Source: Leptospira bourretii (GTDB lineage: Bacteria > Spirochaetota > Leptospiria > Leptospirales > Leptospiraceae). From it: a DNA stretch of 64,000 nucleotides. The translations under genes were made by a program, and so were the position numbers. The stretch is taken from positions 1-64,000 of the forward strand of contig NZ_RQFW01000005.1 in assembly GCF_004770145.1 (NCBI RefSeq). Direction: 5' to 3'. Of the stretch, positions 41,807 through 51,941 are shown piece after piece; position 1 is the stretch's first letter; the number at the start of each line of letters is the position of its first letter. The notes beneath the pieces are model-generated. The model was not told where the DNA came from, searched no databases, and worked only from the letters and a program-made list of their open reading frames with translations.

Positions 41807-43305
41807 TTCATACTTCCTGTTTTTAAGAATTGGACATGCCAAGAAAGTGCACGTTCCAAATCATGCGGAGTGTGTTTTCCTTTGGAAACACGAAGGGCAT
41901 TTTCATAATATTCACGAAGTTTATCACGATAAATGGGATGAGCACAGTTATTGATAATCAGCTCTGCTCTTTTTTTAGGAGGACAACCTCTCAAATCAGC
42001 TAAGCCTTGTTCCGTGACAAATACCATTGTTGAATGTTCATTATGATCTGTATGTGATACCATTGGAACCACAGCAGAAATATTTCCATCTTTGGCAAGA
42101 GATGGTGTCATAAAAATACACAAGTGGGAATTTCTCGTAAAGTCACCTGAGCCACCTATTCCATTCATCATAGATGTCCCCATCACGTGAGTGGAGTTTA
42201 CATTTCCATAAATATCAACTTCGATGGCAGTATTCATAGCAATCAGTCCCATTCTTCGAATCACTTCAGGATGGTTGGATATCTCTTGTGGGCGAATGAC
42301 AAATTTGGATTTCCATTCGGCGATATTCTCATGGAATCTTTTTAGTCCTGCTTCAGAGAAAGTTAAAGCAGAGGTTGAAGCAATATCTAATTTTCCTGCA
42401 TCGATCAAATCAAAAACAGAATCCTGAACCACCTCTGTATACATTTGGATTGAGTGGAAGTTTGGATCTTTTGCCATACTGGCAAGAACTGCGTTAGCTA
42501 TGTTCCCCACTCCGTTTTGAAATGGTAGATATTCTTTTGGAATTCTTCCCATTTTAATTTCATGTTGGATAAAAGATAAAACATGAGCGGCAATGTTTTG
42601 GCAATCTTCGTCGGGAGTTTTGAAAACAGTTGCTGCATCAGGTTTACTAGAACGAACAATCCCTTTGATTTTATCGGGCGGAACTTGGATGTATGGTAAT
42701 CCAATCCGATCTCCTGGTGTGAGTATATTGATTGGAAGTCCCTTCTCATGATGGTTTGGAAGATAAATATCATGGTATCCTTTTAATTCCAGGGGATGTG
42801 TATCAGTTAACTCAACGAAAACGGATTCCGCATTGCGGATGTAAGTTGCACTCATACCAGAAGAGGTTGATAAATAAATTTTTCCATCTACTGTAACGTC
42901 AATGGCTTCCACAATCGCAACATCAATTTTTGGCAAAATCCCATGTTCAATGTATTTTACAACATGAGATAAGTGCATATCGATGAAATCCGTTTCCCCT
43001 TGGTTGATGAGGTTACGAAGATGGGAATTGGATTGGTAGGGAATTCGTAATTTTAAGGCACCTGTTCTTGCCAAAGCACCATCTAGTTCTTCACCCGTAG
43101 AAGCACCGGCATACAAGTTAATTGAAAATTCTTTTCCTTTTTGTTTTTCTTCTTCGATTCTTTTGGCAAAGGCAACCGGAATGAGTTTTGGGTATCCTGC
43201 TGGTGTAAATCCAGAACAGCCTAGAGTGACATGTTGGGGCAGAAGTGCTGCCACCTCTTCTGCAGTTTTTAATTTTTGTTCAATCAGTGAGTTTGTAACG
43301 GCCAT
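41803..43305 (-). CDS. Acetyl-CoA hydrolase/transferase (ACH1-type CoA transferase)
   Basis: A 500-residue class I CoA transferase, with the Met at 43305 (MAVTNSLIEQKLKTAEEVAA); an in-frame ATG at 43379 would add about 20 residues. GCSGFTPAGYPKLIPVAFAK and NLYAGASTGEELDGALA are typical of ACH1 and propionyl/succinyl-CoA:acetate transferases. ELTDTHPLELKGYHDIYLPN and GIGGSGDFTRNSHLCIFMTPS are also family segments; the catalytic Glu is probably in the region QMYTEVVQDSVFDLID. It likely recycles acyl-CoA to acetate or moves CoA between short acids. Confidence 0.93.
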   Translation of the reverse strand: MAVTNSLIEQKLKTAEEVAALLPQHVTLGCSGFTPAGYPKLIPVAFAKRIEEEKQKGKEFSINLYAGASTGEELDGALARTGALKLRIPYQSNSHLRNLINQGETDFIDMHLSHVVKYIEHGILPKIDVAIVEAIDVTVDGKIYLSTSSGMSATYIRNAESVFVELTDTHPLELKGYHDIYLPNHHEKGLPINILTPGDRIGLPYIQVPPDKIKGIVRSSKPDAATVFKTPDEDCQNIAAHVLSFIQHEIKMGRIPKEYLPFQNGVGNIANAVLASMAKDPNFHSIQMYTEVVQDSVFDLIDAGKLDIASTSALTFSEAGLKRFHENIAEWKSKFVIRPQEISNHPEVIRRMGLIAMNTAIEVDIYGNVNSTHVMGTSMMNGIGGSGDFTRNSHLCIFMTPSLAKDGNISAVVPMVSHTDHNEHSTMVFVTEQGLADLRGCPPKKRAELIINNCAHPIYRDKLREYYENALRVSKGKHTPHDLERALSWHVQFLKTGSMK

Positions 43306-43376
43306 AAGTGTAAAATCTCTTCTATGACCAAAGATAAAGAGATTGCCTAAAAATAAAAAGTCCAAATTCTGAACGT

Positions 43377-43787
43377 ATGGATTTTCTCTTATATCTGTAT
43401 TGTCTCGTTTTTGGAATCATTCTGATCGCTCCTTTTGTGTTATTCCACTACCGGTTTCGTCTGGATGAATCTCCTTTCGGAAAGGATGAAGATGCCCATC
43501 TAAAACCAATTGCTGAAAAAAAAAGAAACCTACTCGATTCACTGAAAGACATTCGTTCTGATTTTGACTCAGGAAAATTAACAGAAGAAGAGTTCCAAAT
43601 TCAGTCACTTCCTTATATAGAGGCTTTGGATTCCGTCGAACTGGAATTAAAAACCAAAAAGACAAATGTAACTGTTTTAAATACTCCAAAAATCAATGAA
43701 AACTGGACTTGCTCTAACTGTGGTTCGTTTGTAGCTGTACCAAATGCAAAGTTTTGTCCTAACTGCGGAACCAGTAGGATCGCTTAA
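43377..43787 (+). CDS. Zinc-ribbon membrane protein
   Basis: A 136-residue protein with one N-terminal membrane helix (LYLYCLVFGIILIAPFVLF), a coiled-coil part (EKKRNLLDSLKDIRSDFDSG KLTEEEFQ region, residues about 48-80, reminiscent of CcmI-type short helices) and a C-terminal zinc ribbon, WTCSNCGSFVAVPNAKFCPN with CxxC twice. The function is unknown; the helix plus ribbon suggests a membrane-associated assembly factor. Its start lies close to the divergent CoA transferase gene, 71 bases away. Confidence 0.78.
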   Translation: MDFLLYLYCLVFGIILIAPFVLFHYRFRLDESPFGKDEDAHLKPIAEKKRNLLDSLKDIRSDFDSGKLTEEEFQIQSLPYIEALDSVELELKTKKTNVTVLNTPKINENWTCSNCGSFVAVPNAKFCPNCGTSRIA

Positions 43788-43804
43788 AAACGATCCTACT
43801 TTTA
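43773..43804 (+). terminator. Terminator overlapping the zinc-ribbon gene end
   Basis: AGTAGGATCG and CGATCCTACT form a perfect 10-base stem with an 8-base loop that holds the stop codon, followed by TTTTAG. It separates this gene from the convergent ABC transporter gene. Confidence 0.75.
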
Positions 43805-43805
43805 G

Positions 43806-45689
43806 TTAGGTAGAACTAGAAAACTGCATATCATACAAACGTTTGTATTTAGAATTTTGGTTTTTGAGTAAATCCGCATGACTTCCACTTTCCACTATTT
43901 CACCATTTTCTAAATAATAAATTGTATCTGCTATTTTAACCGTCGATAAACGGTGTGCAATGATTATAACTGTTTTATTTTCATACAGCCTGACGAATGC
44001 TTGTTGGATCAGACGTTCCGATTCTGTGTCTAAGGCTGAAGTGGCTTCATCCAAAATCAAAACTTCAGGATTTGCAAGTAATGTTCTCGCAATAGAAATC
44101 CTTTGTCTTTGGCCACCGGACAACATAACACCACGTTCTCCAACAATGGTATCATAACCTTCTTCGAAGGCCTCAATAAACTCTGAAGCAAATGCATCCT
44201 CGGCAGCACGTCTTATTTCTTCTTCAGAAGCATCTGGTTTTCCAAAAGCAATATTCTCACGAACCGAACCGTTAAATAGAAAAATATTTTGAGATACTAC
44301 TCCAATCCGTTTACGTAAATTATCTAAACTCAGATCCTTTGCATTCACCTCATCCCAAAAAATTCCACCTTCACTTGGATCAATTAGTCTAGGCAAAAGG
44401 TCGACTAACGTAGATTTTCCGGCTCCAGAAGAACCAACAATGGCGATGGTACCTCCACGCGGAAGCGTAAGATTGATATTCTTTAATGCATAAATTTCGG
44501 TGTTGGGATACAAATAAGAAACATTTTTATACTCGATAGATTTTGAGAGTGGACCTAATTGATTTGGGACTTCCAGCTCCTTAATATCCACATTTCTTCC
44601 TAAAATTTCAAACACACGATCACTTGCAATAACGGAAGCCTGAATTAAATTTACAAGAATACTCATTTGTTTCAGTGGACGCATCAGGAATATCAATGTA
44701 AGAAAAAATGCAATAAACATCCCTTTAGAAAAACTGGCGTCTTCTAATAAATAAGCACCAATCCCTAAAAATACCATTGTAACAACTGAACCAGATAACT
44801 CTGTCAAGGCGGGGCCAATTTGGTGATAAAAATGCGTTTTAAAAGTTTTGTCAGATAGATTTTGATTAACCTTCAAAAATCGATTTGCTTCTTTGTCCTC
44901 CATGGAAAAAGCTCGGATGACTCGAATTCCAGAAATGACCTCTTGTAGGTCACCGTTTAATTCAGACAATTGTTCTTGTTGGTTCTTAGTGGTCCTTCTA
45001 ATCCGATCAGCAAATGTGCTTACGGGGCCGACAATTAAAGGAATAACAATAAATAGTAAAAAAAACAATTTCCAACTTAACACAAGTAAAATGATTAAGT
45101 GGGTCACGATATAAAAGAAATCATTGATAGCATCTTTTAAATCATTCGAAACTACTTTGCCTACAATATCGACGTCGTTGATCACTCGACTCATCAGTAC
45201 GCCAGTTTTTTCACGATAAAACTCGTTGAGAGGCAATACCTGGAGTTTTTTATATAAAGCTTGCCTGAGGTCACTGACTGCAAGAAGTCCTGCTGAGTTG
45301 ACAAAGTAAACTGTTCCTGCGAGGCAAATTAACTTCAAAAAATAAATTGGTAAAATGATGAGGCAAAATAGATAAACTAAGTCATCTGGCTTTTTATCAG
45401 CGAGTTCTTCGTTTGTGCTCTGTTTTAGATTTGCAAATTGCCATTCCCAATATTTGAGACCTTCCAAACGATCGGGTTTTTTATATTCCGCCAGGAGAGA
45501 TTGGTCCTTTTTCGTTAACGCAATTTGAAACTTATAATTCTCACCTGTTCCCAAAGAGTCAAAAATCGGAATGAGAGACGTGAGGGAGGCCCCATTAAAA
45601 ATGGAAACAAATATAGACAAGAAAACACCGAGGCTAAGTCTGTATTTGTATTTTGTTAAGTATGGCCAGAGTTTTCGATAAATCTTCAC
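43806..45689 (-). CDS. MsbA-like ABC transporter, fused permease and ATPase
   Basis: A 627-residue half-transporter. Six membrane helices fill about residues 15-360, with a large extra periplasmic loop between helices 1 and 2 (residues about 45-105). The ATPase has Walker A in IVGSSGAGKSTLVDLLPRL, Q loop in VVSQNIFLFNGSVRENIAFG, signature MLSGGQRQRISIARTLL and Walker B VLILDEATSALD, then AHRLST. It probably flips lipid A or another envelope lipid. The GTG start at 45689 has AAGG 9 bases upstream. Its start is 2 bases from the divergent solute-binding lipoprotein start, so their promoters must overlap the other gene. Confidence 0.92.
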   Translation of the reverse strand: MKIYRKLWPYLTKYKYRLSLGVFLSIFVSIFNGASLTSLIPIFDSLGTGENYKFQIALTKKDQSLLAEYKKPDRLEGLKYWEWQFANLKQSTNEELADKKPDDLVYLFCLIILPIYFLKLICLAGTVYFVNSAGLLAVSDLRQALYKKLQVLPLNEFYREKTGVLMSRVINDVDIVGKVVSNDLKDAINDFFYIVTHLIILLVLSWKLFFLLFIVIPLIVGPVSTFADRIRRTTKNQQEQLSELNGDLQEVISGIRVIRAFSMEDKEANRFLKVNQNLSDKTFKTHFYHQIGPALTELSGSVVTMVFLGIGAYLLEDASFSKGMFIAFFLTLIFLMRPLKQMSILVNLIQASVIASDRVFEILGRNVDIKELEVPNQLGPLSKSIEYKNVSYLYPNTEIYALKNINLTLPRGGTIAIVGSSGAGKSTLVDLLPRLIDPSEGGIFWDEVNAKDLSLDNLRKRIGVVSQNIFLFNGSVRENIAFGKPDASEEEIRRAAEDAFASEFIEAFEEGYDTIVGERGVMLSGGQRQRISIARTLLANPEVLILDEATSALDTESERLIQQAFVRLYENKTVIIIAHRLSTVKIADTIYYLENGEIVESGSHADLLKNQNSKYKRLYDMQFSSST

Positions 45690-45691
45690 GT

Positions 45692-47116
45692 ATGAGAACC
45701 TTATCCCTTGTTTTCTTTCTCTTGTCCCTCACTTTTTGCCGGAAGGAAACTCCTGATTTTGATTTAAAAATTGCACTTCCCTCCGATCCGGCACATTTAG
45801 ATCCCCTCCATATCACTGATTTATCGGGTCAAAAATTGGCGAAATTCATCCACCAGGGCCTTTGGATCCAAAATCCAGAAGGATTCCACTCTCCTTGGAT
45901 TCTTTCTTACAGAAAAATCCCTCATCCAACAAAGAACCTTTGGTGGTTCCAAATGAATCCTTCCTCCCCATCTGTGGAAGACATTCAGTTTAGTTTGTCT
46001 CGTTTGGTCCTAGAATCCTATCCAAGAAAAAGGGACTATCAGTTCTTAGTCCAAGTTCAAAGTTTACCAGAAAATCAACTGGAGTTAGAATTTAAGCCGG
46101 GCACTTTGGAAACCGAATGGAAAGAGAAACTCAGTTTACCTTTTGCTTCTATTATTGGGAAAAAAGAATGGGAGACGAATACTTTCAAATCCTATGGAAA
46201 ATACAAACTCATCGATTGGAAAAAAAATGAATACATCGACGTCCAAAGACAAAAAGAAGAGGACAAGAATTTTCCGGAAAAAATCCGTTTTCTCATCTTA
46301 CCACAATCTTCTACTTCTTTGTTTTTATATCGGAAAGGAAAGTTAGATGCGTTTAAACTCACTGACTTTCTTCTTTCTTTGCCTGAGGCAAATTCTGAAT
46401 TCACTGTTACCAAAAAAGGTAGATCTGTTCAATATGTGGCAATCAACCAAAAGAATCCCTGCTTTGATAACCACTTCCGCGCCGCAGTCAATTTTTCCAT
46501 ACCCCGCGAACTTATCATCAGTAAACTCCTAGAAAACCATGCAGATCTTAGTTATGGTCCAGTTCCCATTCAATACATCGAAAAAATGGCGAAAGGAAAA
46601 ACTATAACCGGCGAAATATATAACAAAGATTTGGCGAAAAAAGAACTAGAACAATCCACATGTTTTCCCAAAATTAAATTGATGGAATTGGAATTTCGAA
46701 TGCGTGGCGATGACGAAAACCAAGCCAAAGGAAGAGCCATTAAACAAGCATTAGAAGAAATTGGTCTTACCATCAAACTAAAACCAATGGAAAAAGCTCC
46801 CTTGTATAAAGAAAACGGGGAAGGTAAAGGAGATCTTACATTACTCACTTGGTATTCTGATTTTGATTCTGTTTGGAATTTTTTAGACCCACTATTTCAT
46901 CCGAATAAAGTAGGCAATGGCGGGAACCGCTCTTTTTATCAAAACAAAGAGGTGGGAAATATTTTAGATAAACCTTTTAAGAACAACCAAGATGCAATCA
47001 AAGCAATAGAAATCATACGTAAGGACAAACCCTGGATATTTCTTTGGTCGATCCAGGAAAACTATTTGGTTTCTAAGGAGTTTCTTCGTTATAACGTGCT
47101 CGCCGATTTTCTATAA
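45692..47116 (+). CDS. Oligopeptide-type solute-binding lipoprotein (SBP family 5)
   Basis: A 474-residue extracytoplasmic binding protein. The ATG at 45692 starts MRTLSLVFFLLSLTFCRKE, a lipoprotein signal whose LTFC is a loose lipobox of the spirochaete kind; an ATG at 45662 is an alternative start. DLKIALPSDPAHLDPLHITD and KLAKFIHQGLWIQNPEGFHS are the family's N-terminal signature, and GQYVAINQKNPCF-like strands follow (RSVQYVAINQKNPCFDNHFR). No permease genes are adjacent, so the transport partner is elsewhere. The end overlaps the convergent PBP1A gene by 44 bases. Confidence 0.88.
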   Translation: MRTLSLVFFLLSLTFCRKETPDFDLKIALPSDPAHLDPLHITDLSGQKLAKFIHQGLWIQNPEGFHSPWILSYRKIPHPTKNLWWFQMNPSSPSVEDIQFSLSRLVLESYPRKRDYQFLVQVQSLPENQLELEFKPGTLETEWKEKLSLPFASIIGKKEWETNTFKSYGKYKLIDWKKNEYIDVQRQKEEDKNFPEKIRFLILPQSSTSLFLYRKGKLDAFKLTDFLLSLPEANSEFTVTKKGRSVQYVAINQKNPCFDNHFRAAVNFSIPRELIISKLLENHADLSYGPVPIQYIEKMAKGKTITGEIYNKDLAKKELEQSTCFPKIKLMELEFRMRGDDENQAKGRAIKQALEEIGLTIKLKPMEKAPLYKENGEGKGDLTLLTWYSDFDSVWNFLDPLFHPNKVGNGGNRSFYQNKEVGNILDKPFKNNQDAIKAIEIIRKDKPWIFLWSIQENYLVSKEFLRYNVLADFL

Positions 47117-49559
47117 GAGGTGGTTCTAATTCCACTGAATCCACTGCCGTTGGCTGGATACGACTTCCTTGTGAATCATAGGTAGAAATTTCCGAATCAT
47201 CCTCATCCATTGGTTCTGGTTTCAGGTTTGTATTTTGGTTCAAAGGTTCTTGTTTTGCAAAACCTGCTCGTTTAGGCGGCAAATCACCAATATAGTAATA
47301 CTGCGCATACAAAGGCACCTTACAAACGTAATCCGGAGTGGATTCAATGATGGTTCCGTCATCAGCACAAACATCTACTTTTACAAAATCCCCTACGAAA
47401 TTCGAAATCAATTGATTCCCCATTCCGAGTTTTGATTTTACATTTTGTGTGTATCGGTACCAAATCCCACCAGAAACCCCTGACCCCGAACCAGGGAAAG
47501 GTGCTCCTTCATCATGCCCTACCCAAACAACCGTTACATTCCTTGGAGTTAAACCTGCAAACCAGACATCACGAACCCCTTTCAAACCTTTCCACCTTGA
47601 TGATTTTAGTTTGGGAGATTGGACGGTACCTGTTTTTCCAGCGTATAAAAAAGGTTCTCCTTCTTTTCGCTTCAAAGTCATGGTTCCTTCTTCTGTCAAA
47701 ACTGATTGTAGGGTGTTGATTGCCATAGCACAGGCAACAGGATCTAAGATTTGTTCTGCGGCTTCATTGGCAACTGTGCTATAAAATTCGTTTCCATCCA
47801 AATCGGTTATCTTCAAAATTTTCCTAGGTGTGACTCGCCTTCCCCCATTCATCAGGGTAGCATAAATTACAGATAGTTCCATAGGACTAAGTTCCCCAGA
47901 CCCAAGTGCTAAGGATAAATTTCTTTGGAATCGGACATCGGCTTCTTCTTCAGGAATCGAAAGGATGGCACTTAATTTTTGAACAAAATAAGAAATTCCA
48001 ATTTCATGTAATAACTTAACAGAGACGGTGTTGACCGACTGAGCCAATGCTTGTCTAACCGTGATTTCTCCCTTATATCCTTTGTACCAGTTTTTTGGCG
48101 AATATCCCGAGATATCTAATTTTTCGTCTTTAATTTTGGATGATGGATTGACTATGCGTTTTTCAAAGGCTAGTGCATACACAAGTGCCTTGATGGTGGA
48201 ACCAGGTTGTCTTCTTGCATCTTCTGCCCTGTTAAATCGAAAGACATTTGAAATTTTATAACCACCTACCATTGCTTCCACATCTCCCGTTTCAGGATCT
48301 AATGAAATCATGGAGCCACTCAACTGTGGTAAAATCGCACGGGTGACCTCTGCTAAATCAGCCTTTCCTTTACTCTGGTAATCTGACTCTTGTTTGGTGA
48401 GATCTGCTCGGACGGAATCAACTCCTACTCGTAATGCTTCTTCGGCGAGTCTTTGTTTTTCTAAGTCTAAAGTTGTATAAACAAGTAGACCACGTTCTTC
48501 TAAGTCCTCATTAGAAAACTTTTCTAAAATAAATCTTCGAATTTCTGAATTAAAATCAGGAGCTAAGTTAACACGAAAGTCTTTATCAGCACCATATTTC
48601 CCAATTTCACTTGAATACTTTGGATTACCCTCTTCGTCTTTGTTTTCCTTTACCTTATAGATGGTTTTAAACTTTTTTAAATTTAGTTCTATGGAATCGG
48701 AAAACTTATGTGGGATTTCTTTTTGTGAAGGATGGAGTTCTGGGTTCCTTGCCATGTCATATAACACACGTTTTTGTCTAGAAAGTGCTATTCCTAGATT
48801 CCGAACAGGGTTGTATACACTTGGTGCAGGAATAATCCCGACAAGTAAGGCAGCCTCTTCTGGGCTTAGTTCTGATGCGGGTTTTCTAAAATAATATCTT
48901 GCCGCTTCTTCTACACCAGTATTCCCTTCTCCCAAAAATATTTGGTTTAAATACATGGCCAAAATTTCTTCTTTTGAATATTGGCTTTCGATATAGAAGG
49001 TACAATAGAGTTCGGTTAATTTGTTAAATAAATTACGTTTCCCTAAGTTTAAGGTAAGTTTTGCTAACTGTTGTGAGATGGTAGATCCACCTTGTGACAA
49101 TCGAAACTGCACCAAATTGGTAACAACTGCTCGACCAATGGCCGTATAATTCAAACCAGAGTGGGAAAAAAACTCTCTATCCTCGGAAGAAAGAACTGCC
49201 CATACAATCACATTGTGTTTTCCTAAATTATCAGTTCGGATCGGACGAAAGTTTCTCCTGTAGAACTCACCCATCACTTTGCCACTTCGATCCAAAATCT
49301 TCACTGACTTTGGTTGGAAACTATCGTAAAAGTTAGAGACTTCCGATCTATATTTCTCTAATGACTTATGGACTCGAGCTTCTTCTCCAGACCACACCAC
49401 ATAAGCTCCACCTAAAAAGAAAAAAGATAAAAAAATTCCAAATACAATTCCTAAAGTAAAAAACCTGACTCGCCTAACCCAGAAAAAACGAATTAGATCT
49501 TTTAAATGACCATACAATACTTCTAGAATGAGAAAAAAGGAATTGGTTCGATGGTTCAT
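47073..49559 (-). CDS. mrcA: Penicillin-binding protein 1A (bifunctional)
   Basis: An 828-residue peptidoglycan glycosyltransferase and transpeptidase. A membrane anchor ([20 protein letters not shown]) precedes the glycosyltransferase domain ([59 protein letters not shown]). The transpeptidase has RQPGSTIKA (SxxK), [10 protein letters not shown] (SxN) and AGKTGTVQS (KTG). The last 80 residues are a polar tail rich in Pro, Asn and Glu. Its start overlaps the lon stop by 4 bases; it closes a long leftward operon. Confidence 0.95.
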   Translation of the reverse strand: MNHRTNSFFLILEVLYGHLKDLIRFFWVRRVRFFTLGIVFGIFLSFFFLGGAYVVWSGEEARVHKSLEKYRSEVSNFYDSFQPKSVKILDRSGKVMGEFYRRNFRPIRTDNLGKHNVIVWAVLSSEDREFFSHSGLNYTAIGRAVVTNLVQFRLSQGGSTISQQLAKLTLNLGKRNLFNKLTELYCTFYIESQYSKEEILAMYLNQIFLGEGNTGVEEAARYYFRKPASELSPEEAALLVGIIPAPSVYNPVRNLGIALSRQKRVLYDMARNPELHPSQKEIPHKFSDSIELNLKKFKTIYKVKENKDEEGNPKYSSEIGKYGADKDFRVNLAPDFNSEIRRFILEKFSNEDLEERGLLVYTTLDLEKQRLAEEALRVGVDSVRADLTKQESDYQSKGKADLAEVTRAILPQLSGSMISLDPETGDVEAMVGGYKISNVFRFNRAEDARRQPGSTIKALVYALAFEKRIVNPSSKIKDEKLDISGYSPKNWYKGYKGEITVRQALAQSVNTVSVKLLHEIGISYFVQKLSAILSIPEEEADVRFQRNLSLALGSGELSPMELSVIYATLMNGGRRVTPRKILKITDLDGNEFYSTVANEAAEQILDPVACAMAINTLQSVLTEEGTMTLKRKEGEPFLYAGKTGTVQSPKLKSSRWKGLKGVRDVWFAGLTPRNVTVVWVGHDEGAPFPGSGSGVSGGIWYRYTQNVKSKLGMGNQLISNFVGDFVKVDVCADDGTIIESTPDYVCKVPLYAQYYYIGDLPPKRAGFAKQEPLNQNTNLKPEPMDEDDSEISTYDSQGSRIQPTAVDSVELEPPLIENRRARYNEETP

Positions 49560-51928
49560 TTCTTTTTACCTTTGGATTTAGGAAAAACTAGTTTTTCTAC
49601 TTCTTCGAAACGAGTCACAGGATAAAAAGTAACTCCCCGCTTTACATAATCAGGAATTTCTTGGAAAGCTTTTTCATTATCTTTAGGGAAAATGATTTTT
49701 TTCACTCCCACACGTTTGGCAGCCACGATTTTTTCTCGTAATCCGCCAATCGCAAGCACCTCACCAGTTAACGTTAATTCTCCGGTCATACCAAAACCGG
49801 GAGCAATCACCTGATCTGTCACAAGCGACAAAAGAGCTGTGGCCATTGTGATTCCCGCACTAGGACCATCTTTGGGAGTTGCCCCGTCAGGAACATGCAA
49901 ATGGATGGCCTTCTTTTCAAACAAACTATCATTGTTTACATAATTTTTTACAAACGACAACGCAATGTTAGCTGACTCCTCCATCATTTTTCCCATTTGG
50001 CCAGTAAGAGTGAGACCACCCTTTCCTGGGATGAGAACTGCTTCAATCAGGAGTGTTGAACCACCTGCATTGGTCCAAGCAAGACCAAGCGCCGTACCTG
50101 GAACTTTTGGAATTGTCATTCGGTCATCAACAAATGGAGGAGGTCCAAGGTATTCAACCAAATCCTTTTCCCGAATTTCCTTGGAATACTTTTCCTTTAA
50201 CACTTGTTTTAGGGCAATTTTACGAACCAACTTATCAAATGTTTTTTCGAGTCCTCGTAGACCGGATTCCCTTGAATAGGAATTGATGAGAAGGGCCACA
50301 GTTTCCTTTTTCATCGAAAAAGAATCTGGATTTAATCCATTTTTTTCAAATATCTTTTTCCAAAGATACTTTTGGAAAATTTGTACTTTTTCTTCTGTGA
50401 TATATCCAGATAACTGAATCACTTCCATACGATCTAGTAACACCCGAGGAATTGGCTCAAATGTATTTGCAGTGGCGATGAATAGTACATCAGAGAGATC
50501 AAAAGGTAAATCTAAATAATGGTCTCGAAAATTTGAATTTTGTTCTGGATCCAAAACCTCAAGCAAAGCTGATTGAGGATCTCCTTGGTATCCTTGCGAC
50601 ATCTTATCAATTTCATCCAAAAGAATCACAGTGTCTCTTTCCTTTGTGATTTTTAATGCATTGATGAGTTTCCCTGGCATGGCACCAATATAAGTTCTTC
50701 TATGCCCTTTGATTTCTGCTTCATCTCTAACACCACCCACAGAAAATCGAAAAAACTTTCTACCAAGTGCTTCTGCAACAGACTTTGCAATAGATGTTTT
50801 ACCAACGCCAGGAGGTCCCACCAAACAAAGGATCGATCCTTTGCTTTTTGGATTTAGTTTATGAACTGCAAGAAACTCTAAGATCCTTTCCTTCACATCT
50901 TCCAATTTGTGATGATCCCGATTGAGAATTTTTTTGGCATGAATCAAGTTTACATCTTTTTCAGAAGGTTTTTCCCAAGGTAAGGAATCCACTAAATCTA
51001 AATAATTTCGAATGACATTGTAATCGCTTGAAATCGGATCTGAGTTTTTAAACTTATCAATCTCGCGGTCTACCTCTGTGATGATTTCCTCAGCAACGGG
51101 GATGGACTTTAATCTTTCTAAAAGTTTTTCATATTTGAGTTCTGTTTTATCTTCCCCTGCACCTAACTCTTGCTGAATGGCTTTTAGTTGTTCTCTGAGA
51201 AAAAATTGGCGTTGTTGGTTATCAATTTTATCGTTAATTTGTTCTTGGATTTTTTTCTGAAGAACTACCAACTCAATTTCTTTTTTTAGAAATAATAAAA
51301 CCTTCTCTAAACGATCGTTAATTTGGACAGCTTCAATGACAGATTGGTATTCTTCTTTTTCTAAATTCAGAATCGAACAAACAAAATCAGCCATTTTTGC
51401 TGGTTCGTTCACATTCATCATAGTCAGTTTCATATCTTCTGTAAACAGAGGATTGTTTTGTGCGAGTTCCTTGGTCAAAATGAGTAAGGTTCTCATCAGA
51501 GCTTTGATATTATTTTTGCTAGTTCCTAATTCCTCTTCCGGATAACTTACGTTAGCTATCAATACCGGCTCTTTTGTATGTATAGAATTGATTTTGAATC
51601 TTTGGATCGTGTTTACTAAAATATTCATCCCACCATCAGGCAGATTGATTTTTTTCAAAATTCGAGCTACTACCCCGATTTGAAAAATATTATCTTCCGA
51701 TGGAAGATCCGATTCATCTTCTTTGAGAAGGATAAGACCTAAAAACCCAGCCCCTTTGGATGATTCTTCAATGGATTGGATGAACCTGCCGGGAGGAACA
51801 ATTAAAGGCGTGATGATTCCTGGGAATACTGGCCTTACCTTAATGGGGAGAAGAAAAATTTGTTTTGGAAGAGAGTCTTCCATTCTCGCCAGTTTTGTTG
51901 AGTTTTCCCAAAATTCATTTGTTTCCAA
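49556..51928 (-). CDS. lon: ATP-dependent protease Lon
   Basis: A 790-residue cytoplasmic AAA+ protease. The N-terminal substrate domain ([20 protein letters not shown]) is followed by a coiled coil, Walker A in [15 protein letters not shown], Walker B in [13 protein letters not shown] and a C-terminal peptidase with the catalytic Ser in [15 protein letters not shown] and the Lys in [12 protein letters not shown]. The TTG at 51928 has AGGA six bases upstream and is preferred over an ATG at 51883. It follows uvrB by 13 bases. Confidence 0.96.
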   Translation of the reverse strand: METNEFWENSTKLARMEDSLPKQIFLLPIKVRPVFPGIITPLIVPPGRFIQSIEESSKGAGFLGLILLKEDESDLPSEDNIFQIGVVARILKKINLPDGGMNILVNTIQRFKINSIHTKEPVLIANVSYPEEELGTSKNNIKALMRTLLILTKELAQNNPLFTEDMKLTMMNVNEPAKMADFVCSILNLEKEEYQSVIEAVQINDRLEKVLLFLKKEIELVVLQKKIQEQINDKIDNQQRQFFLREQLKAIQQELGAGEDKTELKYEKLLERLKSIPVAEEIITEVDREIDKFKNSDPISSDYNVIRNYLDLVDSLPWEKPSEKDVNLIHAKKILNRDHHKLEDVKERILEFLAVHKLNPKSKGSILCLVGPPGVGKTSIAKSVAEALGRKFFRFSVGGVRDEAEIKGHRRTYIGAMPGKLINALKITKERDTVILLDEIDKMSQGYQGDPQSALLEVLDPEQNSNFRDHYLDLPFDLSDVLFIATANTFEPIPRVLLDRMEVIQLSGYITEEKVQIFQKYLWKKIFEKNGLNPDSFSMKKETVALLINSYSRESGLRGLEKTFDKLVRKIALKQVLKEKYSKEIREKDLVEYLGPPPFVDDRMTIPKVPGTALGLAWTNAGGSTLLIEAVLIPGKGGLTLTGQMGKMMEESANIALSFVKNYVNNDSLFEKKAIHLHVPDGATPKDGPSAGITMATALLSLVTDQVIAPGFGMTGELTLTGEVLAIGGLREKIVAAKRVGVKKIIFPKDNEKAFQEIPDYVKRGVTFYPVTRFEEVEKLVFPKSKGKKK

Positions 51929-51941
51929 TCAAAATCCTACC

